Source: an uncultured Cyclobacteriaceae bacterium
GTDB lineage: Bacteria; Bacteroidota; Bacteroidia; Cytophagales; Cyclobacteriaceae
Assembly: GCA_937958005.1 (NCBI GenBank)
Contig: CALGOB010000138.1
Location: forward strand, 1 to 46,533
Length of the DNA: 46,533 nucleotides
Direction: 5' to 3'
The translations under genes and the position numbers were made by a program. Positions 35,979 to 43,150 of the stretch are shown in pieces. The number at the start of each line of letters is the position of its first letter. Within the stretch, counting starts at the first letter, position 1. Below the pieces are notes generated by a model, which was not told the origin of the DNA, did no database searches, and was given only the letters and a program-made list of their open reading frames with translations.

Positions 35979-36383
35979 ATGGAAAATAGTAAACCTTACA
36001 ATAGTGCACTAATAGACAATACCTTCTCTAAAGATGAAAGGTTGAGTCATAAGAGATTAATAGGGGAGCTGTTTAAAAATGGCTCATCTAGCTTTTTACA
36101 CCCTTTTCTTATTAAATACGAACCTGAACTATCGGCTCAAAGTGGCCTTCACAAGATTCTGATTTCTGTACCAAAGAGAAATTTTAAGAAGGCAGTTGAC
36201 AGAAACCTTGTAAAAAGACGTATCAAAGAAATATATCGCACGAATAAATCACTGGTTTATCCTGCAGATCAAGCCTACCATATAGCTATTATTTATACAG
36301 GAAAAGAGATCCATGATTTTAAAGTCATGAAAAATAAACTAATCAAGGTTTTGAAACGTTTACCTATACGTGAACAAGATTGA
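35979..36383 (+). CDS. rnpA: Ribonuclease P protein component
   Basis: This 134-residue basic protein assists the RNase P RNA in cutting 5' leaders off pre-tRNAs. It shows the family signature KAVDRNLVKRRIKEIYRTNK with the preceding VPKRNFKK, and an early FSKDERLSHKRLIGELFKNG. It lies directly after rpmH. The downstream neighbours are a protease and tsaB rather than yidC, so the usual dnaA-rpmH-rnpA-yidC order is not kept here. Confidence 0.96.
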   Translation: MENSKPYNSALIDNTFSKDERLSHKRLIGELFKNGSSSFLHPFLIKYEPELSAQSGLHKILISVPKRNFKKAVDRNLVKRRIKEIYRTNKSLVYPADQAYHIAIIYTGKEIHDFKVMKNKLIKVLKRLPIREQD

Positions 36384-36425
36384 AAAAACTTGTTTAATTT
36401 TAAACTTGGTTCTAAACTGAAATCT

Positions 36426-38078
36426 ATGAAGCGACTGATCAAAATAAGCTTGGTAATGGTACTTTCAATTATCCTGCTAGTAGCAGCTAAGGCTCCTGCA
36501 AATGATAACTATTTTGCCATCATCAAGAACCTAGATATATTCGCTACCCTGTACAAGGAACTGAATGCCCAGTATGTAGACGAACTGAACCCAAACGTAC
36601 TGATCAAAACAGGTATAGATGCCATGCTTGCTTCACTTGATCCTTATACAAACTATATTCCAGAAGATCAGATAGAGAACTATAGAACCTTGACAACAGG
36701 TGAATATGGTGGGATCGGAGCAGTTGTTCAACGAGTAGATGGGATTAATACTGTTCTCATGTCTTATGAAGGATATCCTGCTCACGAAGCAGGTCTCAAA
36801 ATAGGCGATCAAATTATTGAAATAAATGATATAGACTTATCCGATAAATCCAGTCAGGAAATATCCACTCTATTGAAAGGTCAGTCAAAGTCAGGGATTG
36901 TATTAAAAGTTAAACGATTTGGAACAAAGGAACCTTTTGATGTTACTGTATCTAGAGAAAAGATATCAATAAAGAATGTTCCATATCATGGAATGATAAA
37001 TGAAGAGGTAGGCTATCTTAAACTAACTGATTTTACACAAAAAGCAGGTAAAGAAGTCAAAGATGCTGTGAAAAGCCTCAAGAATGATGGTGCTAAAAAC
37101 ATAATTCTTGATTTAAGAGGAAACCCTGGTGGGTTGCTGCAAGAGTCGGTGAATATTTCAAATGTATTTATTGAGAAAGGAAAAGAGGTAGTGACTACAC
37201 GTGGAAAATTTGCTTCTAGAAATGAAACTTATAAAACACTAAATGAACCTGTTGATACTGAAATCCCACTGATTGTTTTGACGGGCAGTTCAAGTGCTTC
37301 TGCTTCGGAAATTGTTGCAGGAGTTATTCAAGACTATGATAGGGGCGTATTGGTAGGAAGAAAAACATATGGTAAGGGACTTGTTCAGGTGTCTAGGCAA
37401 TTATCCTATAATAGTCAGTTGAAAGTAACAACGGCAAAATACTATATTCCCAGTGGGAGGTGTATTCAAGCAATTGATTATAGTAATAGAAACCCTGATG
37501 GTAGTGTAGGAAAAATTCCAGATTCTTTAAAGGTAGAATTTAGGACTTTTGGTGGGAGAGCTGTTTTTGATGGGGGAGGAGTAGATCCTGACTATCCTGT
37601 AGCTGAGAAAGAATTTGCCGCTATTTCTCGAAGTTTATCAAATCATCACCTATTATTTCATTATGCTACAGAGTATTTTTATAGCAGAGAAGACATTGGG
37701 GATCCTAGAAAATTTAAATTGACAGATTCGGAATACAATGAATTTATCTCTTGGTTAGGTGATAAAGATTATAGTTATCAAACAAAGATGGAAAAAGAGA
37801 TAGGGCAACTGATGGAAAATTTAAAAGAAGAAGAGAATAATGACCAAGTAATTGCTAGTCTAAAAGCTGCAGATAGTCAAATCAAAGCACTGAAACAAAA
37901 AGATTTAATAAATCATAAAACTGAAATTAAAAGACTATTAGAACAAGATATAGCTTCAAGGTACTATTTGGAAAGAGGAATTATAGAAGTTTCTTTTCAA
38001 AATGACGATGACGTTCAGGCAGCATTGCGTTTGTTCGAGAACCCACAAGAATATTCAAAATTGCTAAAAGCACAATAA
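36426..38078 (+). CDS. S41-family C-terminal processing peptidase (CtpA/Prc-like)
   Basis: The ATG at 36426 (550 residues) gives a signal peptide, LIKISLVMVLSIILLVAAKA; an in-frame TTG at 36390 would add 12 residues. The domain order is an N-terminal helical part (SLDPYTNYIPEDQ), a PDZ domain (EYGGIGAVVQ, GLKIGDQIIEINDIDL), and the S41 core with LRGNPGGLLQESVNI, the catalytic serine in SSSASASEIVAG and the lysine in GRKTYGKGLVQ. A Glu/Lys-rich C-terminal extension follows. Such periplasmic proteases trim or degrade envelope proteins. rnpA ends 42 bases before it and tsaB begins one base after its stop. Confidence 0.93.
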   Translation: MKRLIKISLVMVLSIILLVAAKAPANDNYFAIIKNLDIFATLYKELNAQYVDELNPNVLIKTGIDAMLASLDPYTNYIPEDQIENYRTLTTGEYGGIGAVVQRVDGINTVLMSYEGYPAHEAGLKIGDQIIEINDIDLSDKSSQEISTLLKGQSKSGIVLKVKRFGTKEPFDVTVSREKISIKNVPYHGMINEEVGYLKLTDFTQKAGKEVKDAVKSLKNDGAKNIILDLRGNPGGLLQESVNISNVFIEKGKEVVTTRGKFASRNETYKTLNEPVDTEIPLIVLTGSSSASASEIVAGVIQDYDRGVLVGRKTYGKGLVQVSRQLSYNSQLKVTTAKYYIPSGRCIQAIDYSNRNPDGSVGKIPDSLKVEFRTFGGRAVFDGGGVDPDYPVAEKEFAAISRSLSNHHLLFHYATEYFYSREDIGDPRKFKLTDSEYNEFISWLGDKDYSYQTKMEKEIGQLMENLKEEENNDQVIASLKAADSQIKALKQKDLINHKTEIKRLLEQDIASRYYLERGIIEVSFQNDDDVQAALRLFENPQEYSKLLKAQ

Positions 38079-38079
38079 G

Positions 38080-38760
38080 TTGATTTTAAGTATTGAAACA
38101 GCGACCAGTACTTGTTCAATTGCAATTACTAGAAACGATCAAGTACTTGCTGAGCAGACTTACTATATTGATAAATCCCATAGTGCCTTATTACCGGTCA
38201 TTATTGAAGAAATGTTAAGAAATGTAGGGGTGGAGAAAATGGCACTGCAAGCAGTTGCTGTTTCCGATGGTCCTGGCTCTTATACTGGTTTGAGAATAGG
38301 AGCTTCTGTAGCTAAGGGATTCTGCTATGCACTTGACATACCATTAATACCTATAAGCACCATAAAGTCATTGGCTTTTACTGTTCAAAATGTCTTGACA
38401 CAAGAATACTTGCTTTGCCCTATGCTAGATGCTAGAAGGATGGAGGTTTACATGGCTGTTTATGAAAGTGGTAAGCTCAATGAACTTTTGCCAGTTTCTG
38501 CTGTAGTATTAGATCAAGATACTTTTGAAAAGTATAATGATCGTAAAATCTTACTCTTTGGCAATGGTGCTGAAAAAACGAAAGAAATCTATGGGGAAAT
38601 GTCTAATATCTATTATCTCGACCATATTCATCTGAAAGCCTCTTCTATTGGTTTGTTGGCCGAAAAACACCTCTCTGAATCCAACTTTGTTGATTTAGCA
38701 TATTATGAGCCTAACTATTTTAAGGAATTTAGAGCAATTAAGCCCAAACCTATTTTTTAA
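38080..38760 (+). CDS. tsaB: tRNA threonylcarbamoyladenosine biosynthesis protein TsaB
   Basis: This 226-residue ASKHA-fold protein forms the TsaB-TsaD platform needed for the universal t6A37 modification of ANN-decoding tRNAs. It starts with ILSIETATSTCSIAI and contains VAVSDGPGSYTGLRIGASV and LLCPMLDARRMEVYMAVYE, the family signatures. The start is a TTG one base after the upstream stop; no nearby ATG keeps this N-terminus. Confidence 0.94.
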   Translation: MILSIETATSTCSIAITRNDQVLAEQTYYIDKSHSALLPVIIEEMLRNVGVEKMALQAVAVSDGPGSYTGLRIGASVAKGFCYALDIPLIPISTIKSLAFTVQNVLTQEYLLCPMLDARRMEVYMAVYESGKLNELLPVSAVVLDQDTFEKYNDRKILLFGNGAEKTKEIYGEMSNIYYLDHIHLKASSIGLLAEKHLSESNFVDLAYYEPNYFKEFRAIKPKPIF

Positions 38761-39412
38761 ATTCTAAGGGAATCTTCCCTATTCAGGCACTCTTCGATGC
38801 TAATGAACCAACCCCGACCCAAGGGTACGGGGTATCTATGGGCAATAATTTAATGATCGACTCAAGAGTCGGGGAATTAATATCCCTTAGGGATTAAATT
38901 AAGAATTAGGAGACCACCCAAATGAGTCGGGCCACCATGGTAACCTGGGGCGCATAGCCTGTTCTACCCCTTGTCTAGGTTCCTACTCTGATTTGGCGTT
39001 AGGTTAATAACATTGAAGCACCCCTGTCTCTCTCGCGAGTATTAAGTTCTTCATCTTAACCTGCATTATTCATGACAAACCATGACCTTTCGTATTAAGT
39101 AATTGATTTACTAAGTTTTATGATGAAAGACTTAAGAATTAACATAGCCCAAATTTGAGGAATGTCAATTTTACTCTACTGAATCGATTGCATTGACGGT
39201 CAACCATTTAGTTTTTCTAATAATTATTTCCCGAATTATTCGGGTTAAGTAGCTGTTAGTTAGTGGCTCGCACAGTATTTCGACACGTAGGAATAATAGA
39301 TTATTTTGAGTATCGAAATTTGAGCAAGTCGCTAAATGATAGTTAATTAAGCTTCGTAATAAATTATTCATGAATTAATCAGGTTAGAGGTCCCCTATAG
39401 CAAATTCATGAA
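38761..39412. other. Repeat- and hairpin-rich gap without a gene
   Basis: No ORF with recognisable similarity is visible in about 650 bases. From 38811 to 38900 three inverted repeats follow one another. A further palindrome, CCCGAATTATTCGGG, is at 39230-39244. The word ATTCATGAATTA occurs twice, near 39367 and near 39404. The stretch 38901-39170 is more GC-rich but shows no clear RNA or protein. Confidence 0.5.
38811..38900. repeat. Cluster of three short hairpins including a 24-bp dispersed palindrome
   Basis: Hairpin 1: ACCCCGACCC pairs with GGGTACGGGGT (38811-38833, one bulged A). Hairpin 2: CGACTC and GAGTCG around AA (38858-38871). Hairpin 3: the TTAATATCCCTTAGGGATTAA palindrome (38877-38900), whose 24 bases recur inverted at 19822-19845. 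Confidence 0.6.
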
Positions 39413-40180
39413 TTATACTCGCTCTGGGTAGGTTTTCGTAGATCCAGTTTTAACAGCTTTTACAATCAATGTTTCACCAAATAATATTGGAATAGAGAAC
39501 ATTGTTTTAATAACCTCTCCGTTAATTTTAGAAGTTTTATTTCTTTTCCCAGTTCGTTTGTACACCCAAAAAGTAGATAAGTAAATGAATGGAACAAAGA
39601 AAATGTACAACCAACTAATGATTTTTATCCTATTAGTAGTTACATCAGTTAAACGAAAGCCATTCGCATGTAACAAATAACGCATCTCATGAAATGAAAT
39701 CATGGCAATATGATGAAGATAATTGGGGTTTTCTTCATCTAGTGGGGAACCGCACTTATGGTGATGACCGGTAGTAAGCCATTTAAACCTAGATCGGATT
39801 GAACTAATGTTGGGTGTTGAAATAATAATTTCTCCATTTTTTTTTAATACCCGTTGTGATTCCTGAATAAAGTCGTATTGTTTACTGATATGTTCTATTC
39901 CATCTATGCATACGATGATATCACAAGCATTGTCTTCAAAAGGAAATTTTTTAGTCATATCCCCTACTACAAAATCATCATGCGTTATTTGCATAATGTT
40001 TTCTATGTCAAAAGCCTTTACTTTTCTATAACCTGCATCTTTTAATCTCAAAACAAAAGCACCGCTCCCCGATGGAATATCAACTATTACCTTATCAAGA
40101 TTTTTATCAACAAGATCAAAAACCTTTTCGTGTGTATTGGTAGTAGTATTAATGCTAATCCCTTTGTAGTTTCTTCCCAT
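39413..40180 (-). CDS. SAM-dependent class I methyltransferase
   Basis: The ATG at 40180 gives 255 residues and starts GRNYKGISINTTTNTHEKVF; the longer frame to 40288 adds a poorly coding-like 36 residues. Motif I is VIVDIPSGSGAFVLRLKDAG, followed by VKAFDIENIM, the DIIVCIDGIEHI motif and GEIIISTPNI, all of the Methyltransf_11/UbiG-like type. A hydrophobic C-terminal segment (IISWLYIFFVPFIYLSTFWV) suggests membrane association, as in some methyltransferases of lipid or polysaccharide pathways. The substrate is unknown. It stands alone on its strand, with repeats downstream. Confidence 0.85.
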   Translation of the reverse strand: MGRNYKGISINTTTNTHEKVFDLVDKNLDKVIVDIPSGSGAFVLRLKDAGYRKVKAFDIENIMQITHDDFVVGDMTKKFPFEDNACDIIVCIDGIEHISKQYDFIQESQRVLKKNGEIIISTPNISSIRSRFKWLTTGHHHKCGSPLDEENPNYLHHIAMISFHEMRYLLHANGFRLTDVTTNRIKIISWLYIFFVPFIYLSTFWVYKRTGKRNKTSKINGEVIKTMFSIPILFGETLIVKAVKTGSTKTYPERV

Positions 40181-40448
40181 TTTTAAATATATACTTGCTG
40201 AATTATGTGGAAAATCTTTACAAATAAATAGGATATGTAATTGGAATAGAACATTTGGATAGATTATTTCAAGCTTTTGAGGCATCAAGCATTGAAAGAA
40301 AAGCCTTAAAATGACTGGTTTAACCTATTAATAATGTAATAATGAGTTATATTTTCTACTGTATATTTCGTGTTAAATATTAAAAACGTAACTATTTCTA
40401 AAAATTCATTGTTAGCATTGTACTATTAGCAAATCATATTGAACAATT

Positions 40449-40961
40449 ATGGAAAATACAATTGTAAATAAAGTATCTGCAAGTAAATTAGTTACTATTG
40501 ACCTTGAAGATTTCTATGACCGAACAGAGAAGGTTGTTTATGACATTGCCGATCAGTTATTCCAAGGCCTGATATTACGAGAGAAAGACTTTCGAGCTCA
40601 TATAAAAAACCATAATTGGAATCAGTACAGGGGTAAAAACGTGGCCATTACATGTACTGCAGAAGCAATTGTCCCAACTTGGGCTTATATGTTGGTAACA
40701 GTTAATTTAAGACCTGTAGCGAAGGAAATTGTATTTGGAACTTTAGAGGAATTGGATAAGGAGCTTTTAACTAGGCAATTGAAAAAAATCAATGGGGAAG
40801 ATTATCAAGATTCAAAAGTAGTGATTAAAGGTTGTGGGGATTTAAATATAGGCCCTTTTGCTTATGTTGCATTAACAAATATACTCCAGCCCTTTTGTAG
40901 TAGTATGATGTATGGAGAACCCTGTAGTACAGTACCAGTTTATAAGAAAAAGAAAAGATAG
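40449..40961 (+). CDS. DUF2480 family protein
   Basis: This 170-residue protein matches a conserved Bacteroidota family of unknown function: VTIDLEDFYDRTEKVVYDIA, then LILREKDFRAHIKNHNWNQY, VAITCTAEAIVPTWAYMLV and DLNIGPFAYVALTNILQPFC. It has no signal peptide or membrane segment. Conserved Cys residues near the end (CSSMMYGEPCSTVPVY) could bind metal, but that is speculation. It is monocistronic here. Confidence 0.85.
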   Translation: MENTIVNKVSASKLVTIDLEDFYDRTEKVVYDIADQLFQGLILREKDFRAHIKNHNWNQYRGKNVAITCTAEAIVPTWAYMLVTVNLRPVAKEIVFGTLEELDKELLTRQLKKINGEDYQDSKVVIKGCGDLNIGPFAYVALTNILQPFCSSMMYGEPCSTVPVYKKKKR

Positions 40962-41017
40962 CTGTTCCTGCATGTTTTACCAGCAACCAATCATCCTTAT
41001 TTGAAATGAAATAATTC

Positions 41018-41196
41018 AACCCGAATGATGCATTAGACTTTTAAGAGAAAATCATAAATGGCTGTTAGATAGCTGCTTAAATTCTGATTTGCAACGCAGA
41101 CATAGTCTCCATTATGGTGAGTAGAAAATTAGGATTTAAGTGGCTAGATGACTGTTAGTTATGGGTGCTTCAAATTTCTATTGCATCATTCGGGTT
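41018..41196. repeat. 180-bp element with terminal inverted repeats, copy 1
   Basis: AACCCGAATGATGCA (41018-41032) and its exact reverse complement (41182-41196) bound the element. Inside, an imperfect inverted repeat pairs CTGTTAGATAGCTGCTTAAA with TTTAAGTGGCTAGATGACTG, so the whole unit could fold into one long hairpin. It carries no ORF. It lies in the gap between the DUF2480 gene and frr. A copy about 95% identical is at 45953-46132. Confidence 0.85.
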
Positions 41197-41212
41197 CAAG
41201 ATTGCGTCTAAT

Positions 41213-41245
41213 AAAAAAAGCCAACTTTACACTGTAAAATTGGCT
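41213..41245 (-). terminator. Intrinsic terminator of pyrH-frr
   Basis: On the minus strand AGCCAATTTTAC (41245-41234) pairs with GTAAAGTTGGCT (41230-41219), with 11 Watson-Crick pairs and one G-U, followed by TTTTTT. It lies about 30 bases after the frr stop. Confidence 0.85.
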
Positions 41246-41273
41246 CTTTCAATATTGTAAAAAGGATTATTAC

Positions 41274-41834
41274 TCAAATAGTCATAATATCTTCTTCTTT
41301 GGCTACTAATAGCTCATCTACTTTAGTAATATACTTATTGGTGTACGATTGAACTTGATCTTCAGCAGTTTTAACCATATCCTCAGAAGCGCCATCTTTC
41401 AAAAGCTTCTTAAGAGAATCATTAGTTTCTTTTCTTACATTTCGAATGCTGATTTTACCATTTTCTGCTTCATTTTTTGCCTGCTTCACTAAGGTCTTCC
41501 TTCTTTCTTCAGTAAGCGGAGGAATGTTTAGCCTGACAATTTCACCATCATTTTGAGGATTCAACCCTAAGTCAGAATTGATAATCGCTTTTTCTATGTC
41601 AGAAATAACACTTTTTTCCCAAGGTTTAACAATGATAGTCCTAGCATCAGGAGTATTAATACTAGCTACCTGAGCTACAGGCGTAGGTGAGCCATAATAT
41701 TCCACCATTAAACCATCAAGCATACTGGGCATAGCCTTGCCAGCGCGAATCTTAGTCAACTGCTTAGAAGTATGAGTGACAGCTTTACCCATAGATTCCT
41801 CCGCCATGTCTAAATACAGATCAATCTCTTCCAT
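41274..41834 (-). CDS. frr: Ribosome recycling factor
   Basis: This 186-residue protein splits post-termination ribosomes with EF-G. Signatures: VTHTSKQLTKIRAGKAMPSM, VEYYGSPTPVAQVASINTPD, RTIIVKPWEKSVISDIEKAI, and the end AEDQVQSYTNKYITKVDELL. It follows pyrH by 5 bases, the usual conserved order, and is followed by a strong terminator. Confidence 0.98.
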   Translation of the reverse strand: MEEIDLYLDMAEESMGKAVTHTSKQLTKIRAGKAMPSMLDGLMVEYYGSPTPVAQVASINTPDARTIIVKPWEKSVISDIEKAIINSDLGLNPQNDGEIVRLNIPPLTEERRKTLVKQAKNEAENGKISIRNVRKETNDSLKKLLKDGASEDMVKTAEDQVQSYTNKYITKVDELLVAKEEDIMTI

Positions 41835-41839
41835 TTATT

Positions 41840-42544
41840 TTAATTAATTAAAGTTCCAATTGGTTCACCAGCAACAGTCCTTTCGAGATTGCCAGCTTTA
41901 TTCATGTCAAAAACAATAATAGGTAATTTATTCTCATGACATAATGTAAATGCAGTCATGTCCATTACATTCAACCCTTTCTCGTAAACCTCTTGAAAAC
42001 TGATATTTGAATACTTAGTTGCTGTAGGGTCTTTTTCTGGATCAGCAGTGTACACACCATCTACCCTTGTGCCTTTCAAAACAACCTCTGCTTCTATTTC
42101 GATAGCCCTCAAGCTTGCTGTAGAGTCAGTAGTGAAGTAAGGATTTCCTGTTCCAGCACCAAAAATTACGATGCGACCCTTTTCTAAATGTCTTACTGCT
42201 CGTCTTTTAATGTAAGGTTCACAAACCTGTTCCATATTTATTCCAGACATTAGGCGCGTATACATTCCTTGTTTTTCCAGCGCACTTTGCAAAGCCATAG
42301 CATTTATAACTGTGGCCAGCATTCCCATATAATCGCCTTGAACTCTATCAATTCCTACACTGGAAGCCATTACACCTCTAAATATATTGCCACCACCGAT
42401 TACAACAGCGGTTTCTATACCTTGATCATGTATAGATTTGATTTCATTTGCATATTGCATTAGTCTATTGGAGTCAATGCCGAACTGCTGTTCCCCCATT
42501 AATGCTTCACCACTTAATTTTAATAAAATCCTTTTATACTTCAT
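41840..42544 (-). CDS. pyrH: UMP kinase
   Basis: This 234-residue amino-acid-kinase-fold enzyme phosphorylates UMP to UDP. It shows [72 protein letters not shown] and [20 protein letters not shown], the standard family motifs. It is first in the pyrH-frr unit, with 60 bases between it and the biotin-carrier gene upstream on the same strand. Confidence 0.98.
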   Translation of the reverse strand: MKYKRILLKLSGEALMGEQQFGIDSNRLMQYANEIKSIHDQGIETAVVIGGGNIFRGVMASSVGIDRVQGDYMGMLATVINAMALQSALEKQGMYTRLMSGINMEQVCEPYIKRRAVRHLEKGRIVIFGAGTGNPYFTTDSTASLRAIEIEAEVVLKGTRVDGVYTADPEKDPTATKYSNISFQEVYEKGLNVMDMTAFTLCHENKLPIIVFDMNKAGNLERTVAGEPIGTLIN

Positions 42545-42604
42545 TATTGATTTTTCTAATGGCTACAAATATAGAATTTCTAATTTGTAATACGGGATGT
42601 AATG

Positions 42605-43090
42605 TTAAAACCTGACAAGTATTTTGCCTTTGTCAACGGAATCACCTACCGAAATTTCAATTTTTTCAACTATACCATCTATTGTTGACTTGATTACATT
42701 TTCCATTTTCATGGCCTCAAGTATAAGAATAGAATCACCTTTTTGTACCTGATCACCTTCATTGACCATTACTTTAAGAATTAATCCAGGCATAGGGGCT
42801 TTTATCTCATTTTCTATTTTTTCAGTGCTCTGATCTATCCCTAAACGCTCCAGTGTTAAATCTAATTTGTCTTTTAACTGGACTGGGTAAGAGCTTCCAT
42901 TTACTTTGATGTCATATGACTTACCATCTATTTTTAACAGTTCAACCTCATAAACCGTATGATTCAAAATGACGTTGAAACTTCTTTCCCCGGTTTCTTT
43001 GATATCAGGAACTACTTCTTTCCCATCAACAGTAATTAATCCATTCTCAATGTCTACAGTAATTTTCTTATCGCCAATTATAGCTTCCAT
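42605..43090 (-). CDS. Biotin-carrier (biotin/lipoyl attachment) subunit of an acyl-CoA carboxylase
   Basis: The ATG at 43090 gives 161 residues; an upstream TTG would add nine. The C-terminal 70 residues form a biotinyl domain: APMPGLILKVMVNEGDQVQK, GDSILILEAMKMENVIKST with Lys of AMKM as the biotinylation site, then GIVEKIEISVGDSVDKGKI. The N-terminal half resembles the beta-rich linker of propionyl- or acetyl-CoA-type carboxylase carrier subunits. No carboxylase or transferase gene is adjacent. The ligase birA at 27196 should modify it. It could serve acetyl-, propionyl- or pyruvate-type carboxylases. Confidence 0.85.
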   Translation of the reverse strand: MEAIIGDKKITVDIENGLITVDGKEVVPDIKETGERSFNVILNHTVYEVELLKIDGKSYDIKVNGSSYPVQLKDKLDLTLERLGIDQSTEKIENEIKAPMPGLILKVMVNEGDQVQKGDSILILEAMKMENVIKSTIDGIVEKIEISVGDSVDKGKILVRF

Positions 43091-43100
43091 AAAATAAGTA

Positions 43101-43132
43101 TTGTCTCTAATGCGCAAATTACATTATCTTTC
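43101..43132 (+). promoter_or_regulatory. Possible promoter of the M1 peptidase gene
   Basis: TTG (43101-43103), 21 bases, then TATCTTTC (43125-43132) is one mismatch from the -7 consensus TAnnTTTG and lies 19 bases before the start codon at 43151. Tentative. Confidence 0.35.
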
Positions 43133-43150
43133 TGGTTAAAATAAATTTAT

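Noticed and set aside
36390-36425. TTG start extending the S41 protease by 12 residues
   Set aside because: The ATG at 36426 gives a compact signal peptide; the extension adds no family-like sequence, though it cannot be fully excluded.
38761-38780. AGGGAA-TC-TTCCCT as terminator of tsaB
   Set aside because: A two-base loop is too tight and no T-run follows.
38901-39070. Possible group II intron or retroelement fragment
   Set aside because: No domain V hairpin, reverse-transcriptase motif or intron 5' end could be recognised.
40181-40288. N-terminal extension of the methyltransferase frame
   Set aside because: The extra 36 residues do not resemble the family, and the ATG at 40180 leads straight into the methyltransferase fold.
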